DNA of 64,000 bases, taken from NCBI RefSeq assembly GCF_046592965.1, contig NZ_JBISBV010000006.1, positions 1-64,000 on the forward strand. The letters run 5' to 3'. Source of the stretch: Marivita sp046592965. Lineage in GTDB: Bacteria > Pseudomonadota > Alphaproteobacteria > Rhodobacterales > Rhodobacteraceae. The notes beneath the pieces are model-generated. The model saw nothing but the letters and a program-made list of their open reading frames with translations, had not been told where the DNA came from and ran no database searches. The translations under genes and the position numbers were made by a program. Shown one piece after another: positions 16,574 to 24,595 of this stretch. How positions within the stretch are numbered: position 1 is the stretch's first letter; each line of letters starts with the position of its first letter.

Positions 16574-18089
16574 CCTGACATTGACCGGCACATCCGGATT
16601 GCTTCAGGCGCTGCTTGAGAGCCCGGCACCTGATCCACGCATCAGCGAGATCGGGCGTGTGAGCGAAGTGGCGGATGGCGTGGCCATCGTCACCGGGCTG
16701 GCGCGCGCCTTGTCGGACGAGGTTCTGGAGTTTGCCTCCGGCGTGCAGGGCGTGGTCTTTGATCTGGAGCCCAATCGGCTGGGCGTGGTCCTGCTCGGCC
16801 CGTCGGAGCGGGTGTGTCCGGGCGAGGATGTGCGCCGCACCAACCGTGTCGCCAGCGTGCCGGTCGGTCCGGCCTTGCTGGGCCGGGTTGTCGATGCCTT
16901 GGGCCGCCCCCGGGACGAGCTGGGGCCGCTTGATGCCGCGCCACTGCGGCCTGTCGAGGCCGAAGCGCCCGCCATCCGGCACCGCCGCGCGGTGGCGCGT
17001 CCGCTGGCGACCGGGCTGAAGGCGGTCGATGCGGCGGTTCCGGTGGGGCTGGGCCAGCGCGAGTTGATCGTCGGGGACCGGCAGACCGGCAAGACCTCGA
17101 TCGCGGTCGATGCGATCCTCAACCAGCGCGAGACAGGCGTGCATTGCATCTATTGCGCCATCGGACAGCGCGGCGATGCAGTCGCCAAGGTCATCGGCGC
17201 GATCCGTGACGGCGGCATGATGGAGCGCACCGTGATCGTTGCCGCCGGTGACGAGGATCCGCCCGGTCTGGCCTATGTCGCGCCTTACGCCGCCATGTCC
17301 ATCGCCGAGAGCTTTGCCGCCAAAGGGCACGATGTGCTGGTGGTGCTGGATGATCTGACCCATCACGCCCACGCCTACCGCGAATTGTCGCTGCTGCTGC
17401 GCCGCCCGCCCGGACGCGAGGCGTTTCCCGGTGACATCTTTTACGTCCATGCACGGCTGCTTGAACGCGCGGGACAGTTCAGCGAAGGTCACGGGTCGAT
17501 CACGGCATTGCCGGTGGTTGAAACGCAGGCCGAGAACCTGTCGGCCTATATCCCGACGAACCTGATCTCGATCACCGACGGGCAGATCTACCTTTCCCCG
17601 CGTCTTGTGCGGCGCAACCAGTTTCCGGCTGTGGATCTTGGCGTGTCGGTCAGCCGCGTTGGTGGCAAGGCGCAATCGCGGGCGTTCCGCGAGGTGGCGG
17701 GCAACCTGCGCGTGACCTTGTCGCAGTTCGAGGAACTGGAGGAATTCGCGCGGTTCGGCACCCGGCTTGACGACACCACGCGGGCGCGGCTGGCCCGCGG
17801 CGCGGCCGTACGCGCGGCGCTGCGCCAGCCAGAACGCGATCCGATCCCGGCCAATGAACAGCTGGCGGTGCTGCTTGGCGCGATGGAAGGGGTGTTGGAC
17901 AATATGGACGACGCCAGGGCCGTTCGCGCGATGCAGGCCGTGCGCCAAAGCGTGGCCGAGGACGATCACGGACTGGCGGAAAGTATCGCGAAGGATGAAG
18001 CATTGAGCGATGCGCAACGCGCGGCGGTTCTCACGGCTGCGCGCCGGGCGATTGACGAGGCGGAGGCGGGCGATGACCCAGACGCTTGA
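16563..18089 (+). CDS. atpA: N-type ATPase alpha subunit
   Basis: A 508-residue non-catalytic nucleotide-binding subunit. After the N-terminal barrel (RISEIGRVSEVADGVAIV) comes the Walker A GDRQTGKT at 171-178, then CIYCAIGQRGDAVAKVI, LAYVAPYAAMSIAESFAAKGHDVLVVLDDLTHHAHAYRELSLLLRRPPGREAFPGD as the usual catalytic-interface region, and LPVVETQAENLSAYIPTNLISITDGQIYL. ATG at 16563 lies within the atpF stop region (overlap 11 bases). Overlaps atpG by 17 bases. Confidence 0.94.
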   Translation: MRPDLTLTGTSGLLQALLESPAPDPRISEIGRVSEVADGVAIVTGLARALSDEVLEFASGVQGVVFDLEPNRLGVVLLGPSERVCPGEDVRRTNRVASVPVGPALLGRVVDALGRPRDELGPLDAAPLRPVEAEAPAIRHRRAVARPLATGLKAVDAAVPVGLGQRELIVGDRQTGKTSIAVDAILNQRETGVHCIYCAIGQRGDAVAKVIGAIRDGGMMERTVIVAAGDEDPPGLAYVAPYAAMSIAESFAAKGHDVLVVLDDLTHHAHAYRELSLLLRRPPGREAFPGDIFYVHARLLERAGQFSEGHGSITALPVVETQAENLSAYIPTNLISITDGQIYLSPRLVRRNQFPAVDLGVSVSRVGGKAQSRAFREVAGNLRVTLSQFEELEEFARFGTRLDDTTRARLARGAAVRAALRQPERDPIPANEQLAVLLGAMEGVLDNMDDARAVRAMQAVRQSVAEDDHGLAESIAKDEALSDAQRAAVLTAARRAIDEAEAGDDPDA

Positions 18090-18996
18090 AGTCCTGACGC
18101 GCCGCACCGGCACCATGCGCAGCATCCGCGGGATCGTGCGGACGATGAAGACCATGTCGGCCATCAACGCCCTGCCATACGAGCAGGCCGCGCAGGCCAT
18201 CGACGGCTACCGCCAGACCGTTCTGGACGGGCTGCATGGCTATGTCGTCGCGCAAGGCGGGCTGCCATCGGACACGCCTGATGACGGCCCTCATATCGTC
18301 ATCGCGTTTGGGTCCGATCACGGCTTGTGCGGCAATTACAACGAAATTGTCGCGCTCGAGGTGACACGCGCGCTCACGGCGCGGCCCGGTCGGGTGATCT
18401 GCGTTGGCGCGCAGATGGAAGACGCGCTTTACGGGCAGGACATCGTGCCGGAAACGACGCTGATGCCTCCGGCCAGCGTCGATGGGCTGGGCCGTCTGTC
18501 AGGGCGGCTGATCACGACATTGGATTCGATCCGCGCCGCCAAGGATGGGGACGCTGCGGCTGTGTCACTGGTGTTCATGCAGCGCATGAGCCACGGGCAG
18601 CAAAGCGCGGTTTTTCAAGCTCTTTTGCCGTTCGACGCTAAATTGGTCAAATCGCTGTCCCAGCGCGCGTGGTCATCGCGCAGCCTGCCGGTCTTCCGAT
18701 TGCCGCCGGAGCAACTCCTGTCGGCATTGATCCGTGCCTATCTGTTCGCCGGCATTTTCCGCGCCGCCGCCGAGGCGCTGGTGACCGAAAACGCGGCGCG
18801 TCTGGCGCGGATGCAACAGGCCGAGCGGTCGATCGACGACCGGCTCGAGGCGCTGACCGGCGACATGCGGTCGCTGCGACAGAGCGAGATCACAACCGAA
18901 TTACTAGACGTCATCATCGGCTTCGAGGCGCTCAAACATGACCGTCGAACGACCACCGCAACCGATGACGGCAGCCACCGCTCGGGAGGGGCATGA
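18073..18996 (+). CDS. atpG: N-type ATPase gamma subunit
   Basis: A 307-residue central-stalk subunit. The N-terminal helix (LTRRTGTMRSIRGIVRTMKTMSAIN) and C-terminal helix (ENAARLARMQQAERSIDDRLEALTGDMRSLRQSEITTELLDVIIGFEAL) form the rotating coiled coil, and the middle contains FGSDHGLCGNYNE. Sequence is more divergent than in standard F-type gamma, as expected for the N-type. The final ATP synthase gene; a CBS-domain gene starts two bases after its stop. Confidence 0.9.
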   Translation: MTQTLEVLTRRTGTMRSIRGIVRTMKTMSAINALPYEQAAQAIDGYRQTVLDGLHGYVVAQGGLPSDTPDDGPHIVIAFGSDHGLCGNYNEIVALEVTRALTARPGRVICVGAQMEDALYGQDIVPETTLMPPASVDGLGRLSGRLITTLDSIRAAKDGDAAAVSLVFMQRMSHGQQSAVFQALLPFDAKLVKSLSQRAWSSRSLPVFRLPPEQLLSALIRAYLFAGIFRAAAEALVTENAARLARMQQAERSIDDRLEALTGDMRSLRQSEITTELLDVIIGFEALKHDRRTTTATDDGSHRSGGA

Positions 18997-18997
18997 G

Positions 18998-19408
18998 ATG
19001 TTGGTACGAAACATAATGCGCAAACCTGTAACGACCGTCACCCCGGACACCTCGGTGCGCGCGGTTGCGGCGCTGATGAGCAAGCTCGACATCGGCATTG
19101 TGCCTGTCAGCGACAGTGGGCAGCTTGTCGGCGTGGTGACCGACCGCGATATCGTCACCCGTTGGTGCCCTCGGGTGCGCTCGGACACCTCTGTGGCGGG
19201 AATCATGACCAGATCGGTCGCCACGTGCCGCGACGACCAGACCATTCAGGAGGTCGCCAACCGCATGGGCGATTTGCGCCTGCGGCGTCTGCTGGTGCTT
19301 GACGCCGAGGATGCGCTTGTCGGGATCATCAGTCTTGGCGACATCGCGAACGATGCCAGCGAGGAAATCGCCGGTCAGACGCTGGGCGAGATTGTGGAGA
19401 TGCGATAG
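18998..19408 (+). CDS. CBS-domain pair protein
   Basis: A 136-residue protein made of two CBS domains: MLVRNIMRKPVTTVTPDTSVRAVAALMSKLDIGIVPVSDSGQLVGVVTDRDIV and SVAGIMTRSVATCRDDQTIQEVANRMGDLRLRRLLVLDAEDALVGIISLGDIA. CBS pairs bind adenine nucleotides and usually signal energy state. It starts two bases after the atpG stop with GGGAGGGG just upstream, so it is the tenth gene of the N-ATPase transcript. It could sense ATP/AMP for the ATPase or for another partner. Ends two bases before the convergent Crp/Fnr gene. Confidence 0.88.
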   Translation: MLVRNIMRKPVTTVTPDTSVRAVAALMSKLDIGIVPVSDSGQLVGVVTDRDIVTRWCPRVRSDTSVAGIMTRSVATCRDDQTIQEVANRMGDLRLRRLLVLDAEDALVGIISLGDIANDASEEIAGQTLGEIVEMR

Positions 19409-19409
19409 C

Positions 19410-20150
19410 CTATTGCGGCCGGCGCAGCAGGATTTCCCGGCGGAAGACGTCGAGGTCGATCTCTGCGATTTCGGCCAGGGCGGACAGGTCGTTGATGACG
19501 ATATCCTGATGGTCAAGATTCGTTATGATTCCGGCCCGTTCGAAGCGGCGCATGGTGCGGCAGACATGGACGTTGCTGAGGCCGACAAACTCGCCGATCT
19601 TGTGTTGTGTCATCGGCAGATTGAACCGACCGCGATGGGCGAGGTTGAGCGGCTCCAGACGGGTGTAGAGTTCGATCAGTGCATAAGCGATCCGACTGGC
19701 AGCGCTGCTTTTGCCCAACCGCAGCAAGAGTTCGGCGGTGCGGGCCTGCGTGGTGACGAGAACCGCCGCCATGAGCAACCTCATCCGCGCCATGACCGGA
19801 TCGGGACCGTTGGCCCGGTCGGGTTTGACGATTGTGTAGCTTGCATCGCTCAGCGCCTCGACCGAACAGGCGGCCACGGGCGCGATTGTCGCGCCCAGCA
19901 GGACAAAATCGCCCGGCAGGATAATGTCGATGATCTGTGTGCCGCCATCGGGCAAGGATTTGCTGAGCGCCATCCAGCCGCTGAGCAAGAGGATCGAATG
20001 GTCGGCATGGTCTCCCTCCTGAGTGACCATTTTCCCTTTTGCCGCCTGAAGGGTCAGATGCTGCGGCCACAGCGCCAGATACTCATCGACGATGGACGGA
20101 TAGCTTGCGTCTGTCGCCGCGTTGATGGCCGACAATTCTTGTAATGGCAT
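19410..20150 (-). CDS. Crp/Fnr-family transcriptional regulator
   Basis: A 246-residue regulator with an N-terminal cyclic-nucleotide-binding fold (residues ~30-110; GDHADHSILLLSGWMALSKSLPDGGTQIIDIILPGDFVLLG), a long dimer helix and a C-terminal winged helix. The recognition helix reads GLSNVHVCRTMRRF: where FNR has E-T-I-S-R this protein has V-H-V-C-R, so the glutamate that reads the G of TTGAT is missing. No Fe-S cysteine cluster is seen at the N-terminus, so it is not a direct oxygen sensor of the FNR type. It is a reasonable candidate to bind the TTRAC-N4-GTYAA repeats upstream of ftsH, phaC and the phasin. Confidence 0.9.
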   Translation of the reverse strand: MPLQELSAINAATDASYPSIVDEYLALWPQHLTLQAAKGKMVTQEGDHADHSILLLSGWMALSKSLPDGGTQIIDIILPGDFVLLGATIAPVAACSVEALSDASYTIVKPDRANGPDPVMARMRLLMAAVLVTTQARTAELLLRLGKSSAASRIAYALIELYTRLEPLNLAHRGRFNLPMTQHKIGEFVGLSNVHVCRTMRRFERAGIITNLDHQDIVINDLSALAEIAEIDLDVFRREILLRRPQ

Positions 20151-20363
20151 GAGACCGCCCCGGACATGATGGCTGGATCGAGTCTAATGTAACGCAAGGG
20201 GCTGCGCAGGAACGCGAATTCGCACATGCGCGGAGTTCCGCCGATAGTCTGACATCCATGCGATTTCTATGGAAGTTTGATCTGTGTCCAAGCACCCCGC
20301 GCCAGTGTCCGGCAGTCTGGCCCCTGCGGCACAAAGCCCGCGAGACCCCTTTGGAGATGCCAC

Positions 20364-20717
20364 ATGCTGAAAACGATCCTCATCATCCTGACACTTGGCC
20401 AAGGTGGCGCCATGCAACTGGCTCTAACCGAAACGGACTCGCTGGAAGATTGCATGGCGCGGGCCGATGTCGTCGGGCAAATCCTGAGCGGCGCCGGAGA
20501 GCAGATCGAGGCGATGCGCTGTGGCGAGACCGACCTGGCCGTGTCGCCCTACGAGCACGGCCATGGTCCGGAGGATCTGAAGTGGCATTATCTGGTCAGT
20601 GTGAAGGGCACGTCACTTGAGGACGGGTTTGACATCCGACCGGTCGAAGCGGGCCACTGCGATGCAAGTGCGGGTAAGGTTTGTGCGATTTCGGCGCAAA
20701 GACCGCTGCCGCAGTGA
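20364..20717 (+). CDS. Small hypothetical protein with N-terminal hydrophobic segment
   Basis: A 117-residue protein not recognised. It begins MLKTILIILTLGQGG, a short hydrophobic stretch that may be a weak signal or anchor, and contains four cysteines (DCMAR, MRCGE, GHCDA, KVCAI), compatible with export and disulphides. GGAG lies about 9 bases before the ATG at 20364; an earlier ATG at 20277 gives basic, unlikely sequence. It is convergent with guaD and divergent from the Crp/Fnr gene. No function is proposed. Confidence 0.6.
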   Translation: MLKTILIILTLGQGGAMQLALTETDSLEDCMARADVVGQILSGAGEQIEAMRCGETDLAVSPYEHGHGPEDLKWHYLVSVKGTSLEDGFDIRPVEAGHCDASAGKVCAISAQRPLPQ

Positions 20718-20728
20718 TCACGTCCCGC

Positions 20729-22030
20729 TTATGCCTCAACGCCCTTCCGGGGTACGCCCGCGACGTATGTCTGCACGATGGCTCGGTCGTCGCCCATCAT
20801 TTGCAGGGCGAACAATTCCTCTGACAGGGAGTGCGCCTTTTCCATCCGCAGGGCCATCGCCGGGGTTGCTGCTGAGTCGAGAACCACAACGTCAGCTTCG
20901 GTTCCTGCATCGAGCGTGCCGATCTTGTCGGTCAGCCCCAGCACGTCGGCGTTGCCACGGGTGATCCAGTAGAAAGCCCGCAGAGCGTGCAGGCTCTGGT
21001 CCTGGAGTTGCAGCACCTTGTAGCCTTCGTTCAGCGTTTGCAGCATGGAATAGCTGGTGCCCGCGCCGATATCCGTGGCAATGCCGCTGGTAATTCCGCG
21101 CGCCCGCAGTCCGGCATCGTCAAACAGGCCGCTGCCGAGAAACAGGTTTGAGGTCGGGCAGAACACCGGATGTGCGCCGCTTTGCGCAATCGCGCCGATC
21201 TCGCGCTCTGTCAGGTGGATGGCGTGGCCCAGCAAGGTGCGGCGGCCCAGCAGGCCGTAGGTTTCGTACACATCCAGATAGTCGCGGGCGTCGGGGTAAA
21301 GTTCGCCAGTGAACGCGATCTCGTCATGGTTCTCGGACAGATGGGTCTGGATGTAGCACTCGGGATGTTCGGACGCGAGGCTGCCGGCCATTTCCAGTTG
21401 CTCGGGCGATGAGGTGATCGCGAAGCGCGGCGTGATGGCGTAGGACGCGCGGCCTTTGCCATGCCATGCGGCGATCAGAGCCTTGCTGTCGTCATAGCTC
21501 GTCTGCGGCGTGTCCAGCACATTGTCGGGCGCGTTGCGGTCCATCATCGTCTTGCCGGCGATCATGCGCATGTTGCGATCGGAGGCTTCGGCGAAGAGCG
21601 CTTCGGCGGACGTTTTGTGCGACGAGCAGAAGGCAACCGCCGTCGTGGTGCCGTGATCGGTGAGCAACGAGCAGAACCGTCCGGCCATCGCGCGGGCGTG
21701 TTGCGCATTGCAGTATTCCGCCTCGGCGGGAAACGTATATCCGTTCAGCCAGTCAAGAAGCTGGCGGCCCCAGCTTGCCACGATCTGAACCTGCGGGAAG
21801 TGGATGTGCGGATCAATGAAACCGGCTATCAGAAGATGTGGGCGATGGTCGGTGACAGGAACACCGTCGGCTGACTCCGACAGGTCCGGGTAGGCGCCCT
21901 GCGCGGCAATCAAACCATCGCGCATCAGGATCGCGCCATCTTCGATAAAGCTGTAAGCCTCGGTGTCTTCGGCACCCAGAGGTTCGCGGTGGAAGGTGAG
22001 AAGACGTCCGCGCAGCAGGGTATCGGTCAT
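20729..22030 (-). CDS. guaD: Guanine deaminase
   Basis: A 433-residue amidohydrolase converting guanine to xanthine. Zinc-ligand motifs are visible in order: GFIDPHIHFPQV, QTHLSENHDE, LLGHAIHL and IATDIGAGTS; NGYTFPAEA is the guanine-pocket segment typical of GuaD. Length is normal. It is the last gene of the leftward purine operon (xdhABC, permease, guaD), separated from the permease by 65 bases. Its product xanthine is the substrate of the neighbouring XdhAB. Confidence 0.94.
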   Translation of the reverse strand: MTDTLLRGRLLTFHREPLGAEDTEAYSFIEDGAILMRDGLIAAQGAYPDLSESADGVPVTDHRPHLLIAGFIDPHIHFPQVQIVASWGRQLLDWLNGYTFPAEAEYCNAQHARAMAGRFCSLLTDHGTTTAVAFCSSHKTSAEALFAEASDRNMRMIAGKTMMDRNAPDNVLDTPQTSYDDSKALIAAWHGKGRASYAITPRFAITSSPEQLEMAGSLASEHPECYIQTHLSENHDEIAFTGELYPDARDYLDVYETYGLLGRRTLLGHAIHLTEREIGAIAQSGAHPVFCPTSNLFLGSGLFDDAGLRARGITSGIATDIGAGTSYSMLQTLNEGYKVLQLQDQSLHALRAFYWITRGNADVLGLTDKIGTLDAGTEADVVVLDSAATPAMALRMEKAHSLSEELFALQMMGDDRAIVQTYVAGVPRKGVEA

Positions 22031-22095
22031 GGGTTCTTTGCCTTTGGGAGAGAGGGGAACGGCGGGCGGTCACGAACCGCCGCGCCGATTTTGCA

Positions 22096-23700
22096 TTATG
22101 CCCGATCCAGCGCCGGGGAGTCGTCATCAAGGAAATCCGGCTCGTCCGGTACGATGATGCGATGATCGAGGTCTTCCTTGGGCGCGAACATCGGATAAAG
22201 GATCATAAAGGCACCGATCACAAGATACCCCAGGGTGATCCCGTCAAGCTGCGGCATTTGCAGCGTGTAGCTGTGAATGATGCCGACAGAGGACATGATG
22301 GCCGCAGCGATGGCGAAGCCGCCGGCATATCTGAAGCGTCCGTCGATCACGTCGGCGACGATGGCACCCCAGACAAGGCCGGTGATGATGGCCCCCTGAG
22401 ACAGGGCCAGGTGGCCTTCGTAATGCGCGCCTTCCATCAACAGGGCAGCCGTCAACTCGCTGTCTCCGAGGGCCGGCAACCCTTCAACACCAACCGAGCG
22501 CATCGCGTTCATCAACGATCCCCATTTGGTGATCAGGAAGGCCGAGATGTGGGGCAGGATCGCGAAGGCAACCGCCGCCATATGTGCAGGTTTCACGGCA
22601 AAGGCGGTGTTGGTGATGAGGCTGACGGAGACGAACACCAGAACCGGCGCTGCTGCCGCAATCGGGATCAGTCCGGCGAGGAACGACAGGAAACCAAGGA
22701 AGGCGGCCGCCGCAATCACAAGCGCCACGCCGATGATATATCCCGCGCGCGCATCAAGGCGCTTGTAGGCGGGATGCCCGATATAGACCGTGGTCGGGAA
22801 GGGCGAGCCGAACAACGCGCCGATCATGGTGCCTGCGCCATCGGTCAGCTGACAGACACCGACAGGGTAGTGGTCGCCCGCCGCTTCGGCGGATTCGACG
22901 TTGTTCATGGTTTCGATGAAGTTGTAGATCTGCACCGGGATCAGCACGAGGAACAGTTCGGGATTGGCGAACAGGTACTGAATGCCGGCAATCATGTCAC
23001 CGAAATAGGGGATCGGCGGATAGAATCCGATGCCTTCGGTGCTGAACGAGGACTTTCCCAGAAAGACCGCGATGATCGTGCCGACGGCGATGGCAACAAG
23101 ACCGGCAGGCACGTTGCCCGGCAGGCGGAAACGGCCGATGAGACCCCAGAGAATGAACAGCAGCGATGTAAAGCCGATGATCGGATGCTCGAAAATCTCG
23201 GCCAGCGGCACCGATCCGATGAACACCAGCGCGATGCCGCAGAGCGTTCCCAACATGCCTGCGCGCGGGGTGATCCGCTTGAGGAACGGACCGACGATCG
23301 CGCCCATCGCGGCAACGATGCCGCCCATAAAGCCCGCGCCGATGCCGACCTGCCAGGCCAGAACGGGATCATTCGTCGCCCAGTAGATCGGGCCGATGAC
23401 GCCAAACAGATAGACGAACATCACCGGCGTGGAAATGCCGTAGGGCAGGGCGGTGACGTCCTTGCCCTGCCGGTTGGCGGTCCATTTGGCCATCAGCGTG
23501 TAGACCGCCACACCGACAAGAATGGCCATGGCGGCGCCCGGAACGATGCGCCCGAACACGATGTCTGCGGGCATCTGAAAGACAAACTGGCACACGCCAG
23601 ACAGGATCAGGAGATTGACGAGGTTGTCGGTGAACAACGCCCAGAAGGCATTGAAATCACTTCTTTTAAAGAGTTGGTAACTGTAGGTCGTGTCTGACAT
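22096..23700 (-). CDS. NCS2-family purine permease
   Basis: A 534-residue protein with at least 12 hydrophobic helices. Family features include FTDNLVNLLILSGVCQFVF, ALPYGISTPVMFVY, IPVQIYNFIETMNNVESAEAAGD and FGSPFPTTVYIGHPAYKRLDARAGYI, which resemble the AzgA-like branch that carries hypoxanthine, guanine or xanthine. An acidic tail ends the protein (EPDFLDDDSPALDRA). It lies between xdhC and guaD, so it probably imports purines for this pathway. Which base it carries is not decided by sequence. Confidence 0.85.
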   Translation of the reverse strand: MSDTTYSYQLFKRSDFNAFWALFTDNLVNLLILSGVCQFVFQMPADIVFGRIVPGAAMAILVGVAVYTLMAKWTANRQGKDVTALPYGISTPVMFVYLFGVIGPIYWATNDPVLAWQVGIGAGFMGGIVAAMGAIVGPFLKRITPRAGMLGTLCGIALVFIGSVPLAEIFEHPIIGFTSLLFILWGLIGRFRLPGNVPAGLVAIAVGTIIAVFLGKSSFSTEGIGFYPPIPYFGDMIAGIQYLFANPELFLVLIPVQIYNFIETMNNVESAEAAGDHYPVGVCQLTDGAGTMIGALFGSPFPTTVYIGHPAYKRLDARAGYIIGVALVIAAAAFLGFLSFLAGLIPIAAAAPVLVFVSVSLITNTAFAVKPAHMAAVAFAILPHISAFLITKWGSLMNAMRSVGVEGLPALGDSELTAALLMEGAHYEGHLALSQGAIITGLVWGAIVADVIDGRFRYAGGFAIAAAIMSSVGIIHSYTLQMPQLDGITLGYLVIGAFMILYPMFAPKEDLDHRIIVPDEPDFLDDDSPALDRA

Positions 23701-23775
23701 TTCGGGTTTCCTCCCTTAAGGTATCGGTGCCCACGCCGCTCTTCCTGGCGGTTGTGTGGATTGCGTTGTGCTTGG

Positions 23776-24591
23776 TTAATTTTCCGCCAACGCGAAGCTG
23801 TGCGCCGGTGCGGTCAGCGCGGTCATCACCTCTGCCACAACCAGTGCCGCGATCACTTCGGGGCGCTTGTTGCGGCTGGCGGAGGCTCCGATCGGACAGG
23901 TCAGGCCGGCGCTGCCCGAGCGCGACGAATGATCCTTGTGAAACCGCGCGAATTTCGTCCGCTTGGTGGCAGAGCCGATCAGCCCGACATAGGCAGCATC
24001 GCCGCGATCCAGCGCTTCCGATGTTAGCAGGAAATCAAGCGCATGGTCATGGGTCAGCACGATAAAGGCGCTGCGCGCAGGGGCGTGGCGAATATCCGCT
24101 TCGGCCATCACCGACTGGCGCTTTTCAACGTCGGCATGACACATCGACAGTTCTTCGGCGCGGCTGTCGATGAGGATGCACCGCACCGGCAGATGCTGGA
24201 ACAACGCGGCAAGCGCGCGGCCAACATGCCCGGCGCCAAGGATAAAGACACTCGGTAAATCGGCGCGTTGCCGTGTGTCTGCGGCGACGGCTTGGTTGCG
24301 ATCCGTTTCGCTCATCCGCTCCAGCGTCAGAACAACCCGGCCGCCGCAACATTGGCCGATTTCCGGCCCGAGCGGAACGTCCATCCGCTCCGTGTCGGAG
24401 CCGTTGCGCAGCAAGGCGCGGGCCTTGTCGATGGCCATGTATTCAAGCTGCCCGCCCCCGATGGTTTCATACGCCGCGTCGATGGCGACAAACATCTCGG
24501 CCCCCGCGTCGCGCGGAGACGAGCCGCGCACTTCGGTCAGGCGGACATGGATCACGTTCCGATGCGCGGCGAAGAATTGAGCGAGGTGCAT
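23776..24591 (-). CDS. xdhC: Xanthine dehydrogenase accessory protein XdhC
   Basis: A 271-residue maturation factor that receives the molybdenum cofactor, promotes its sulfuration and inserts it into XdhB. N-terminal segment VRGSSPRDAGAEMFV is typical (RGSSPR). IGGGQLEY and LGPEIGQCCGG contain the conserved Gly-rich and Cys pair. A Rossmann-like C-terminal domain begins FILGAGHVGRALA. Only four bases separate it from xdhB, so it is co-translated. Confidence 0.9.
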   Translation of the reverse strand: MHLAQFFAAHRNVIHVRLTEVRGSSPRDAGAEMFVAIDAAYETIGGGQLEYMAIDKARALLRNGSDTERMDVPLGPEIGQCCGGRVVLTLERMSETDRNQAVAADTRQRADLPSVFILGAGHVGRALAALFQHLPVRCILIDSRAEELSMCHADVEKRQSVMAEADIRHAPARSAFIVLTHDHALDFLLTSEALDRGDAAYVGLIGSATKRTKFARFHKDHSSRSGSAGLTCPIGASASRNKRPEVIAALVVAEVMTALTAPAHSFALAEN

Positions 24592-24595
24592 TCGA

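Noticed and set aside
16455..18200. 581-codon open frame on the minus strand across atpA
   Set aside because: No family motif, Arg-rich composition; the plus strand encodes atpF, atpA and atpG with intact motifs.
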